Assembly (NCBI GenBank): GCA_017560825.1
Contig: JAFZED010000038.1
Span: 1 to 43,117 of the forward strand
Direction of reading: 5' to 3'
From: Bacteroidales bacterium
GTDB lineage: Bacteria > Bacteroidota > Bacteroidia > Bacteroidales > UBA932
Length of the DNA: 43,117 nucleotides
A program made the position numbers and the translations under genes. Under the pieces are notes generated by a model. That model saw only the letters and a list, made by a program, of their open reading frames with translations. It made no database searches and was not told where the DNA came from. How positions within the stretch are numbered: position 1 is the first letter of the stretch; each line of letters begins with the position of its first letter. Positions 31,650 through 42,550 of the stretch are shown here, one piece after another.

Positions 31650-33203
31650 ATGAAAGCAAAAAATATATTTATGGCTCTTGCTGCGACTACTGTCGCATTG
31701 AGTTCTTGCAACCATCTGCTGGACATTCCACAGCACGGTGTGCAGAACTATGAGACCTACTATCAGACCGATGAGGAGGCTGAGGCAGCCATCATTTCCT
31801 GCTACATCCAGGTAAAGGGAAATGAGATGAACTATGTGCTCGGTAAGAATATGCTTACTGACGACTTCTGGGCAGGCGGCGGCGGACGTAACGACAACGC
31901 TGACCTCGAAGGACTTAACGAGTTCACATTCAACACAGACCAGGGATACCTCGAGGGTATGTTCACCGCATACTACGGTATCATCTATAAGGCTAACGTA
32001 GTTCTCGGACACGTTCCTGATGAGAGCGAGATCCAGAAGCGTGCTAGAGCTGAGGCTAAGGTTTTCCGCGCATGGTCATACTTCGAGCTCATCTCAATGT
32101 GGGGTAACCCACCACTCGTAGACCACGAGCTTGAGCCATCTGAGTACCACAAGCCAAACGGAACTACTGAGGAGCTTTGGGCACTCGTAGAGAAGGACCT
32201 CAACGAGGCTATCGAGTCAGGTCTCCTCACTGAGAAGGCTAACGCTGACGACAAGACTTGGAGAGTTACAAAGCAGTTCGCTCAGGCACTCCTCGGAAAG
32301 GCATATCTCTGGCAGAACAAGTATGAGGAAGCAGCAGCTGAGTTCGACAAGATCATCAATAGCGGTCTTTACAGACTCTACGCTGACTACGAGAACGTTA
32401 TCGCTTTCACTACAAAGCAGAACTGCGAGAGTATGTTCGAGAGCGTGAAGATCTCAGACCCTAACAACGTCTGGAACAACTTCACAATGCTCCACCTCAT
32501 GACTCACTACCGTACTGATAAGCTCGTTGACAACTGCTGTACTAACGCAGGTCTCGCAGGTCTCGGATGGGGCTTCCTTAGCCCACAGAAGAACCTCTAC
32601 GATGATTTCGTAGCAGTAGAGGGTGAAAACGGATATCGTCTCAACGCTACTATGAAGACTTGGGAGCAGATGGTTGACATGGGTATCAACGTGAAAGAGG
32701 GTAACACTATCATCAACGAGGGTTACTTCATGTGGAAGACCAGAATCACTGCTGAGCAGGTTCCAGCTGCAGGTTCTAACTTCGTAGACGACGCCAACAG
32801 ACAGTGGATGCGTTATGCTGAGGTTCTCCTCTGCGCTGCTGAGGCTCACTTCGAGGCAGGCAACCAGGGCAAGGCTGACGAGTACATGAACATGATCCGT
32901 ACACGTGCTCAGGCTCCTACAAAGAGCGGCTACACTCAGGATGAGATCAGAAGAGAGAAGAGAATCGAGCTCTGCCACGAGGGTACACGTTTCCAGGACC
33001 TCCTCCGTTGGGGCATCGCTGAGGAAAGAATGAAGGATCAGGGCGCTTACTGTCCACTCCTCAACCACAATGGTCAGATCGAGAACAAGGTTTACAACAC
33101 AGACCCTGCTAAGTTCGGTTTCAAGCCTAAGCACAATCTCCTTCCTTACCCAGGAACTGAGATCCGTCTTAATCCTAACATCGTTCAGAACCCAGGTTGG
33201 TAG
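31650..33203 (+). CDS. susD: SusD/RagB-family surface glycan-binding lipoprotein
   Basis: The 517-residue protein begins with a lipoprotein signal (ALSSC, Cys20) and shows the SusD pattern: an N-terminal helical part with LLDIPQHGVQNYETYYQTDE, the TPR-like region (RARAEAKVFRAWSYFELISMW, FAQALLGKAYLWQNKYEEAA), and the C-terminal signature YAEVLLCAAEAHFEAGNQ, IRREKRIELCHEGTRFQDLLRW. It caps the SusC barrel and delivers glycan. It is separated from susC by 19 bases. Aromatic residues for sugar binding cannot be assigned with certainty. Confidence 0.97.
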   Translation: MKAKNIFMALAATTVALSSCNHLLDIPQHGVQNYETYYQTDEEAEAAIISCYIQVKGNEMNYVLGKNMLTDDFWAGGGGRNDNADLEGLNEFTFNTDQGYLEGMFTAYYGIIYKANVVLGHVPDESEIQKRARAEAKVFRAWSYFELISMWGNPPLVDHELEPSEYHKPNGTTEELWALVEKDLNEAIESGLLTEKANADDKTWRVTKQFAQALLGKAYLWQNKYEEAAAEFDKIINSGLYRLYADYENVIAFTTKQNCESMFESVKISDPNNVWNNFTMLHLMTHYRTDKLVDNCCTNAGLAGLGWGFLSPQKNLYDDFVAVEGENGYRLNATMKTWEQMVDMGINVKEGNTIINEGYFMWKTRITAEQVPAAGSNFVDDANRQWMRYAEVLLCAAEAHFEAGNQGKADEYMNMIRTRAQAPTKSGYTQDEIRREKRIELCHEGTRFQDLLRWGIAEERMKDQGAYCPLLNHNGQIENKVYNTDPAKFGFKPKHNLLPYPGTEIRLNPNIVQNPGW

Positions 33204-33232
33204 TCATCTGTAAATAATACAAGAAGATTATT

Positions 33233-35176
33233 ATGAAACTTATCTATAAAATATTTGCTGCAGCTGCCTCAATCCTGGCACTCAGCTCTTGCGTGGAGAA
33301 CGCAATCGAGGACTTGACCGGCAAATATGAGAAGCCAGTTGTTCACGAGATGAACACACTCGCATCTCAGTCGGTTGAAAAGGGCGAAAAGACCCGCACA
33401 TTCACAGTGGAGATTACCGGTGATAACGCAGCTCTCACTATGGTGATGGTAGGTGACAAGTATTTCCTTGCTGACGGCAGCTACACTCCAGCTACTGCTG
33501 ATCAGGCAAAGAAGAACACTTATATCGTAGGTAACGGTGGCACAACTTTCAACAACATTCCTGTTGAAGGCGGTTCAATCAAGGTTACTCAGGGCGAAGG
33601 CACATACTCATTCGCTGGTATCCTTTGGCTTGCCGACGAGTCTGTAATCGAGGTTAAGTCTACTGTCGCACTCGTTTACGAGGCTGATCCAGAGCCAGTT
33701 AAGCTTACAACTCTCCTTTCTGCTACAAGCAACGTTGCAAGCGGTACTAACTCTCTCACAATCAACCTTGGAACTGACGGTATCTCTTCAACTACAGACC
33801 CAACTACTTGGCAGACTGTATGGACAGGAACAGGTAACTACCTCGCACTCGACATCTACTCAGCTGACGGATACCTCCATGAGGGTACTTACACTGCTTG
33901 CGCAGTAGGTGGTACAATAAACGAAGGTGAGTTCGGTATCGGTTGGGATCCAGGTGACCTCTGGGGTATCGGTATGGTATTCGAGAACTGGGGTACTTGC
34001 TGGTGGGATGTTGCTAACGGTGCAGCAGTAGTAAACCAGAAGGTAACTGAAGGAACTGTAACTGTAACAAGAAAGGGTTCTAAGTGGGTTATCGAGCTCG
34101 TATCCGGCGAAGGAAAGGGTATGCTTTGGACTAAGTTCGAGGGTGCTATAGACGCTCTTACTGACCCCGCTCTCGGCGGTGGCGGAAACGTTGACGACAC
34201 TGACTATGTTGAGCTTACTAACCTCCTTTCAGCTACAAGCAATGTAGCAAACGGCACTAAGTCTCTTACTATCAATATGGGACAGGAAGGTCTTTCTTCT
34301 ACTACTGATCCTACTACATGGGCTACAGTATGGGAAGGCGAGGGTAACTACCTTGCTCTCGACATTTACTCTGAGGATGGCAAACTTTATACTGGTACTT
34401 ACACTGCTTGTGCAACTGGCGGCGCAATCAACGCTGGTGAGTTCGGTATCGGTTGGGATCCAGGTGACCTCTGGGGTATCGGTATGGTATTCGAGAACTG
34501 GGGTACCTGCTGGTGGAATGTTGCCGGTGGTGCAGCTGTTGCAGCCGGCAAGGTAACAGACGGTACTGTTCAGGTGCTCGTCGAGGGTACTGACCTTGTA
34601 ATCAAGCTGAAGTCTACTCTTGTCAATGCTAAATTCACTTATCCAGTAGCACAGTTCGTTGACGGTACTGGCGCTCCTATCGAAGTAGTAAACCTTGGTG
34701 GTGGTGAAGAACCTGAATTCGAAGGCACAGAGCTTTCTGTTCTCCTTTCTGCAACAAGCAATGTAGCAAACGGCACAAACTCAGTTACAATCAACCTCGC
34801 TGAGGAAGGAATCTCTTCAACACAAGACCCTACTACATGGCAGACCACATGGGAAGGTGAGGGACACTACCTCGCACTCGACGTTTACTCTGCTGACGGT
34901 AAGCTTGCTCCTGGTACTTACACTGCTTGTGCAGCAGGTGGTCAGATCGCAGAGGGCGAGTTCGGTATCGGCTGGGACCCAGGTGACCTCTGGGGTATCG
35001 GTATGGTATTCGAGAACTGGGGTACTTGCTGGTGGAATGTTGCCGGCGGTGCAGCCGTTTGCGAGGCTAAGGTACTCGACGGTACTCTTACTGTAGCTGT
35101 TGACGGTGACACTTACACTATCACTCTCGAGAGCTCAGAAGTTAACGCACGCTATGTAGGTCCAATGACCCTTTAA
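33233..35176 (+). CDS. Surface lipoprotein with three tandem Trp-rich domains (SusE/F position)
   Basis: The 647-residue product has a lipobox (ALSSC, Cys20), a unique N-terminal domain (about 24-150), and three tandem domains of about 150-170 residues starting near 158, 328 and 501. Each opens with LLSATSNVA, continues through SSTxDPTTWxTxW, YLALDxYSxDG and GTYTAC, and contains an almost invariant 26-residue block, EFGIGWDPGDLWGIGMVFEN followed by WGTCWW, at 233-258, 403-428 and 576-601. I recognise no named family. The position after SusD points to a surface glycan-binding protein; the exposed Trp/Tyr could stack on sugar rings. A hairpin that may terminate or attenuate transcription follows. 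Confidence 0.85.
   Translation: MKLIYKIFAAAASILALSSCVENAIEDLTGKYEKPVVHEMNTLASQSVEKGEKTRTFTVEITGDNAALTMVMVGDKYFLADGSYTPATADQAKKNTYIVGNGGTTFNNIPVEGGSIKVTQGEGTYSFAGILWLADESVIEVKSTVALVYEADPEPVKLTTLLSATSNVASGTNSLTINLGTDGISSTTDPTTWQTVWTGTGNYLALDIYSADGYLHEGTYTACAVGGTINEGEFGIGWDPGDLWGIGMVFENWGTCWWDVANGAAVVNQKVTEGTVTVTRKGSKWVIELVSGEGKGMLWTKFEGAIDALTDPALGGGGNVDDTDYVELTNLLSATSNVANGTKSLTINMGQEGLSSTTDPTTWATVWEGEGNYLALDIYSEDGKLYTGTYTACATGGAINAGEFGIGWDPGDLWGIGMVFENWGTCWWNVAGGAAVAAGKVTDGTVQVLVEGTDLVIKLKSTLVNAKFTYPVAQFVDGTGAPIEVVNLGGGEEPEFEGTELSVLLSATSNVANGTNSVTINLAEEGISSTQDPTTWQTTWEGEGHYLALDVYSADGKLAPGTYTACAAGGQIAEGEFGIGWDPGDLWGIGMVFENWGTCWWNVAGGAAVCEAKVLDGTLTVAVDGDTYTITLESSEVNARYVGPMTL
33713..35173 (+). repeat. 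Three in-frame long repeats in the surface lipoprotein gene
   Basis: Units begin at 33713, 34223 and 34742, so the offsets are 510 and 519 bases. Inside each is a 78-base core (33929-34006, 34439-34516, 34958-35035). Copies 1 and 2 differ at one base and copy 3 at two to three, although flanking parts of the units have diverged at many positions. The encoded core residues are identical in all three. Confidence 0.9.
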
Positions 35177-35192
35177 TCTAAATACACTTATT

Positions 35193-35224
35193 GCAGGCCG
35201 TCTATCTATGGGCGGCCTGTATTT
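35193..35224 (+). terminator. Hairpin after the triplicated lipoprotein gene
   Basis: CAGGCCG (35194-35200) and CGGCCTG (35213-35219) form a 7-bp GC-rich stem, extended by a G-U pair, with a 12-base loop and followed by ATTTAA. The T run is weak, so it may attenuate rather than stop transcription between the binding-protein genes and the enzyme genes. Confidence 0.55.
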
Positions 35225-35241
35225 AACCACATAAGACAACA

Positions 35242-36387
35242 ATGAAAAGAATCCTTATTGCCCTTGCATCACTAGCAATGGCATCAGGCGCTCTTTGCGC
35301 GCAGGAGCTGACAAACTTCGCTTTCTGGGGACAGAAGCCTGTTGTTTCTCCTGAAATTCAGAATGACAGCGTAACATTCAGACTTAAGGCTGATTACGCT
35401 ACAGTAGTGAAGCTCAGTGGCTCATGGATGCCAAACCCTTGGGGTGGTACAATCGACATGACTCGTGGCGAGAACAACGTTTGGGAAGTAACTATCCCAC
35501 TCCCAGAGCCAGAGATCTATACTTATAACTTCATCGCTGACGGCGTTTCTGTAAACGACCCTCAGAATGTGATGGTTCAGCGTGACGGTTCACGCTACCT
35601 CAGTATGCTCCTCGTTGACGGAGAACGTACTGAGAACTACAAGTCTGCAGAGCAGAGAGGTACAATCAGCCATCCTTGGTATGACAGCAAGATCCTCGGC
35701 ATCAACCGTCGTCTCACTGTCTACACTCCTTACGGATATGAGGCTAACCCTAAGGCAAAGTACCCTGTTCTTTACCTCCTTCACGGAGCAGGCGGAGACG
35801 AGGAGGCTTGGTCATCAATGGGCCGTACAGCTCAGATTCTCGACAACCTCATCGCAAAGGGTCTTGCGAAGCCTATGATCGTGGTTATGCCTAACGGCAA
35901 CCCTAACCAGCAGGCAGCTCAGACTTTCGGTCTTCCTACAACTGAGATGGACTGGAGAAACCCAGACAACCGCAACAACTACGTAAGAAGCCTTGTTGAG
36001 GAGATCGTTCCTTTCATCGAGAAGAACTACCGCACAGTTGCTAAGAAGTCTCACAGAGCTATCGCAGGTCTTTCTATGGGTGGCGGCCACACAATCGCTG
36101 CTTCCGGAATGTATCCTGAGGCATTCGACTACATCTGCCCTCTTTCAATGGGTGCACAGAGAACTCCTGAGCTCGATGCTCAGCTCCAGGGTATCAAGAA
36201 GGCCGGCTACAAGCTTTACTGGCTTGCTTGCGGTAACACAGACTTCCTCTTTGAGAACGCTAACGAGCTTGATGCAGCTCTCACAGCTAACGGTCTCGAG
36301 CATACATATTTTGTAAGCGAGGGTGGCCACGTATGGGCTAACTGGAGACTCTATCTCAACACATTCGCTCCGCTTTTGTTTAAATAA
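35242..36387 (+). CDS. CE1-family esterase with N-terminal CBM48-like domain (1)
   Basis: The 381-residue exported protein has a signal peptide (to about residue 20), an early-set/CBM48-like beta domain (about 25-125: VTFRLKADYATVVKLSGSW, YTYNFIADG), and a C-terminal alpha/beta-hydrolase domain of the CE1 feruloyl/acetyl-xylan esterase family. The triad is Ser278 in AGLSMGG, a probable Asp334 in GNTDFLF, and His363 in EGGHVWANW; the oxyanion motif is LLHGAGGDEEAW. It probably removes ferulate or acetate from arabinoxylan-type oligosaccharides. Three CE1-like paralogues follow. It differs from the next paralogue by lacking the insertion before the triad serine. A GTCATT-type repeat follows the gene. 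Confidence 0.9.
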   Translation: MKRILIALASLAMASGALCAQELTNFAFWGQKPVVSPEIQNDSVTFRLKADYATVVKLSGSWMPNPWGGTIDMTRGENNVWEVTIPLPEPEIYTYNFIADGVSVNDPQNVMVQRDGSRYLSMLLVDGERTENYKSAEQRGTISHPWYDSKILGINRRLTVYTPYGYEANPKAKYPVLYLLHGAGGDEEAWSSMGRTAQILDNLIAKGLAKPMIVVMPNGNPNQQAAQTFGLPTTEMDWRNPDNRNNYVRSLVEEIVPFIEKNYRTVAKKSHRAIAGLSMGGGHTIAASGMYPEAFDYICPLSMGAQRTPELDAQLQGIKKAGYKLYWLACGNTDFLFENANELDAALTANGLEHTYFVSEGGHVWANWRLYLNTFAPLLFK

Positions 36388-36388
36388 A

Positions 36389-37646
<1,258 letters not shown>

Positions 37647-37657
37647 TTTAAGAACTT

Positions 37658-38875
37658 ATGTTCAAGAAGATTTCTATAATATTGTCTTCTCTGCTGCTCA
37701 TCTGCGCATGCGGAGAAGACAATAAGACTCCTCAGAATCAATTGCCTACCGGATTTGATTTCAATATGGTGACAATAGAAAACGTTTCCGAACCGGCCGA
37801 TGATGGTCTCAGGACAATCGTTCTGAACTTCAAGGACAAGGAAGGAAATGCTCTGAAGCTTACTGCAATGAGCTGGTATTGTCATCTTGAGACCGGAAGA
37901 TACGAGATTGCTTCGGAGCCAGATGCAAAGCATAAGGCTTCAGCAGAGCTCTCGCTCGGCGAGGAGAAGGTAACTGTTACCGGAGGTACAATTGCAGTCA
38001 GCAAATGGAACTACGAATACGATATCGTATTCAATCTGGAGACAGAAAAGGGACATTTTGCAGGAATCGCAGATAACAAGAAGCTCTATTTCGAGACTCA
38101 GAAGTACAGTTCGCTTTCAAAGGGAGCCAATGAAATCTATCAGAAGGATCTTACTGTACGAAGCGAACTGATGAATACTAATGTAAAGTATTCGATATAT
38201 CTGCCTGAAAGCTATGACGGCACGAAGAAATATCCTGTACTTTACATGCTGCATGGATATGGCGGAAACAACAACGACTGGCTCCAGGACAACACTGGTT
38301 CAATCTGGGCAGGCGGCGGAACAATGCCTGCATATGCAAGGGAATATGCTGAAAAGACTGGCAAGGAACTGATCATCGTAGCACCAGACGGTGGAAACAA
38401 TTTCTACTGTGATGGATTCAACGGAGGTCCTAAGTACATGTCGTTCTTCTTCCAGGAATTCATTCCTTACATCGAGTCTACTTACGCCATCAAGGCAGAG
38501 AAGAAATCGCGTGCCATCGGCGGCCTTTCAATGGGAGGATATGGATCACTCTATTACGGTTCCCTCCATCCTGAGATGTTCTGCTATGTTTACGCTTGCT
38601 CTGCTGCTGTAAATGTCAGTGGTTCACCTGATCCTGCAGTGCTTATCGCTCAGAGTGTAAGCGCAGGAAAAATCAACGAATTGCCGGGATTTACGCTCGA
38701 AATCGGAACAGAAGACACAACTGTACCTGTCAGCAGCAATAATTCATTCATAAACATGCTTGCAGGCTACGGAATCCCATATGAGTACATCACTCGCCCA
38801 GGATCTCATGACTGGCCATTCTGGAATGCTTGCAGTCCTAAGATCATCCAGAAGGTCATGACAATATTCGAATAA
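37658..38875 (+). CDS. Lipoprotein CE1-family esterase
   Basis: The 405-residue lipoprotein (signal ending CACGED, Cys16 or Cys18) has an unrecognised N-terminal beta domain (about 30-150) distinct from the CBM48-like module of its neighbours, and a CE1 domain from about 170. The triad is Ser291 in GGLSMGG, Asp353 in GTEDTTV, and His384 in PGSHDWPFW; the oxyanion loop is MLHGYGGNNNDW. Lipid anchoring puts it on a membrane, possibly the cell surface, where it could remove acyl groups before import. Its divergence from the other three CE1 enzymes suggests a different bond or glycan position. 16 bases before the GH3 gene. Confidence 0.88.
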   Translation: MFKKISIILSSLLLICACGEDNKTPQNQLPTGFDFNMVTIENVSEPADDGLRTIVLNFKDKEGNALKLTAMSWYCHLETGRYEIASEPDAKHKASAELSLGEEKVTVTGGTIAVSKWNYEYDIVFNLETEKGHFAGIADNKKLYFETQKYSSLSKGANEIYQKDLTVRSELMNTNVKYSIYLPESYDGTKKYPVLYMLHGYGGNNNDWLQDNTGSIWAGGGTMPAYAREYAEKTGKELIIVAPDGGNNFYCDGFNGGPKYMSFFFQEFIPYIESTYAIKAEKKSRAIGGLSMGGYGSLYYGSLHPEMFCYVYACSAAVNVSGSPDPAVLIAQSVSAGKINELPGFTLEIGTEDTTVPVSSNNSFINMLAGYGIPYEYITRPGSHDWPFWNACSPKIIQKVMTIFE

Positions 38876-38891
38876 ACACAAACAATAACTA

Positions 38892-41234
38892 ATGAAAAAA
38901 ATCATTTCAATCGGAGCTATGCTCCTCGGTTCTGTGGCTATGTTTGCGCAGCCGCAGCTTACAAAAGACAACATCGACGAGGTTATCGCTGCGATGACTC
39001 TCGAAGAGAAGGCAACACTGCTCGTTGGTAGCGGTTGGGGCAGCATGACAGCAGGTAGTATGACTGCTTCTGCAACTGCCCTCGTACCAGGTGCAGCAGG
39101 TACAACACGTTCTATCGAGCGCCTCGGCATTCCTTCAACTGTCCTCGCTGACGGTCCTGCAGGTCTGCGTATCTCACCTAGACGTGACAACGATCCAAAC
39201 ACTTATTTCTGTACAGGTTTCCCTGTAGGTACAGTGCTCGCAAGTATGTGGGACACTGAGCGCGTTGAAGAGCTCACTACAGCAATGGGTAACGAGGTTC
39301 TCGAGTACGGTGCTGACGTTCTCCTCGCTCCAGGTATGAACCTTCACAGAAACCCTCTCTGCGGACGTAACTTCGAGTACTTCTCAGAGGACCCATTCCT
39401 TACTGGTAAGACAGCTGCCGCTTACATCAACGGTATCCAGAGCAACGGTGTCGGCGTAAGCGTTAAGCACTTCGCTGCAAACAGCCAGGAGGTTAACCGT
39501 ATGGAGAATGACTCACGCGTGAGCCAGAGAGCTCTCCGCGAGCTTTACCTCAAGGGATTCGAGATCGCAGTGAAGGAGTCTGATCCTTGGACTGTGATGT
39601 CATCATACAACAAGCTTAACGGCGAGTACACTCAGCAGTCACACGGTCTCCTAACAACTGTCCTTCGTGATGAGTGGGGATTCGACGGTATCGTAATGAC
39701 AGACTGGGGTACAAAGGAAGGTACAGTTAAGGCTGTAAACGCTGGTAACGACCTTATGGAGCCAGGTATGCAGGTTGAGATCGACCGCATCATCGCAGCT
39801 GTTAAGGCTGGCGAAATCTCTCAGGAGCAGCTCGACAAGAATGTTCGCAACATGCTTACATACATCGTGAAGACTCCACGCTTCAACAAGTACAACTACT
39901 CAAACAAGCCTGACACTAAGGCACACGCTGAGCTCGTTCGCGCAGCAGCTCCAGAGGGAATGGTTCTCCTCGAGAACAACGGTGTGCTTCCACTCAACGG
40001 TGTGAAGACTGTAGCTCTCTACGGAACAGGTTCTTATGACTTCATCGCCGGTGGTACCGGTTCAGGTAACGTGAACAAGCCATACATCCGCAATGTAGCT
40101 GAGGGTCTCACTGTAAACGGATTTGAGGTAAATCCTGAAATCCAGAAGTGGTACGAGCAGTACATCGCATTGGCTAAGACTAACCTCAGAAACAACGGTG
40201 CAGGCGGTTCATCAGTTCTTCTTGGTGACCCTGTAATCTCTGAGATGGAAGTAAGCCGCGACTATATCGAGAGAATGGAGCGCGCAACTGACGTCGCTAT
40301 CTTCACACTTTCAAGAAATGCAGGTGAGGGTGGAGACCGTTACGCACTCGACGGTGACTGGACTCTTACAGGTCAGGAGCGTCAGCTCATCCAGACCCTT
40401 GCTGACGTTTACCACGCAGCTGGCAAGAAATTCATCGTTGTCCTCAACATCGGTGGTGTGATCGAGACTGCATCTTGGAAGCACATTCCAGACGCTATCC
40501 TTCTTGCTTGGACTCCAGGTCAGGAAGGCGGTTATGCTGTAGCTGACATCCTCTGCGGCAAGGCTAATCCTTCAGGTAAGCTCCCTATGACTTTCCCTGT
40601 AAGCTACCTCGATATTCCTTCATCAGCTAACTTCCCTTACAACTACAAGAATGTACAGACCGGCATGTGGGATTTCCTCTGGGGCGGTCAGAAGAGACAG
40701 ACAAAGGATGTTGACTACACTGAGTATGCTGAGGGCATCTATGTAGGCTACAGATACTTCCAGAGCGCTGGTGCTCCTGTTTCTTACCCATTCGGCTATG
40801 GTAAGTCTTACACAACATTCGAGTACAGCAAGCCTGTTGTAAAGGCAACTGCAGACGGTTTCACAGCTACAATCACTGTAAAGAACACAGGTAAGGTTGC
40901 AGGTAAAGAGGCTGTTCAGCTTTATGTTGCCGCTCCTGCAGGTGGTCTTGAGAAGCCAGCGTTCGAGCTTAAGGGCTTTGCAAAGACTAAAGAGCTTGCT
41001 CCAGGTGAGGCACAGACTCTTACGATCAACGTTGACAAGTACACTCTTGCTTCATTCAACGAGGCGACTTCAGCTTGGGAGACTGCAGCTGGTACTTACA
41101 AGGTGATGTTCGGTGCAAATGCTGCTGACATCCGCGGTACTGCTGACTACAAACTCAAGAAGGCTGAAAGCTGGAAGGTGAACAACGTTCTTGCTCCTGA
41201 GCAGCCGATAAATGAACTTTCTCTTGTAAAATAA
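38892..41234 (+). CDS. Glycoside hydrolase family 3 (beta-glucosidase/xylosidase type)
   Basis: The 780-residue exported enzyme (signal ending AMFAQ) has a GH3 N-terminal TIM barrel, an alpha/beta C-terminal domain and a fibronectin type-III-like tail (about 690-760: VKATADGFTATITVKNTGK). The nucleophile is Asp271 in IVMTDWGTKEG. Substrate-contacting motifs are DGPAGLR, RNPLCGRNFEYFSEDP and VKHFAANSQE; the acid/base Glu is not assigned with certainty. Substrate is an exo-cleaved beta-glycoside, with xyloside or glucoside not distinguishable here. In an esterase-rich PUL a xylan-type substrate is plausible. A GTCATT-type inverted repeat follows its stop. Confidence 0.93.
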   Translation: MKKIISIGAMLLGSVAMFAQPQLTKDNIDEVIAAMTLEEKATLLVGSGWGSMTAGSMTASATALVPGAAGTTRSIERLGIPSTVLADGPAGLRISPRRDNDPNTYFCTGFPVGTVLASMWDTERVEELTTAMGNEVLEYGADVLLAPGMNLHRNPLCGRNFEYFSEDPFLTGKTAAAYINGIQSNGVGVSVKHFAANSQEVNRMENDSRVSQRALRELYLKGFEIAVKESDPWTVMSSYNKLNGEYTQQSHGLLTTVLRDEWGFDGIVMTDWGTKEGTVKAVNAGNDLMEPGMQVEIDRIIAAVKAGEISQEQLDKNVRNMLTYIVKTPRFNKYNYSNKPDTKAHAELVRAAAPEGMVLLENNGVLPLNGVKTVALYGTGSYDFIAGGTGSGNVNKPYIRNVAEGLTVNGFEVNPEIQKWYEQYIALAKTNLRNNGAGGSSVLLGDPVISEMEVSRDYIERMERATDVAIFTLSRNAGEGGDRYALDGDWTLTGQERQLIQTLADVYHAAGKKFIVVLNIGGVIETASWKHIPDAILLAWTPGQEGGYAVADILCGKANPSGKLPMTFPVSYLDIPSSANFPYNYKNVQTGMWDFLWGGQKRQTKDVDYTEYAEGIYVGYRYFQSAGAPVSYPFGYGKSYTTFEYSKPVVKATADGFTATITVKNTGKVAGKEAVQLYVAAPAGGLEKPAFELKGFAKTKELAPGEAQTLTINVDKYTLASFNEATSAWETAAGTYKVMFGANAADIRGTADYKLKKAESWKVNNVLAPEQPINELSLVK

Positions 41235-41242
41235 TTCATAAC

Positions 41243-42504
<1,262 letters not shown>

Positions 42505-42510
42505 GACTTT

Positions 42511-42534
42511 ATCCCCGGCCTGACCGGGGATTTT
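42511..42534 (+). terminator. Rho-independent terminator after CE1 esterase
   Basis: ATCCCCGG (42511-42518) and CCGGGGAT (42524-42531) form a perfect 8-bp stem with a five-base loop, followed by TTTT. Confidence 0.75.
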
Positions 42535-42550
42535 AACGAAATAAATATAT

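Noticed and set aside
32454-33134. A 226-codon minus-strand open frame opposite susD
   Set aside because: It lies entirely antisense to a clear SusD gene with strong codon bias, which opens long opposite frames; its Leu/Ser/Val-rich product has no domain.
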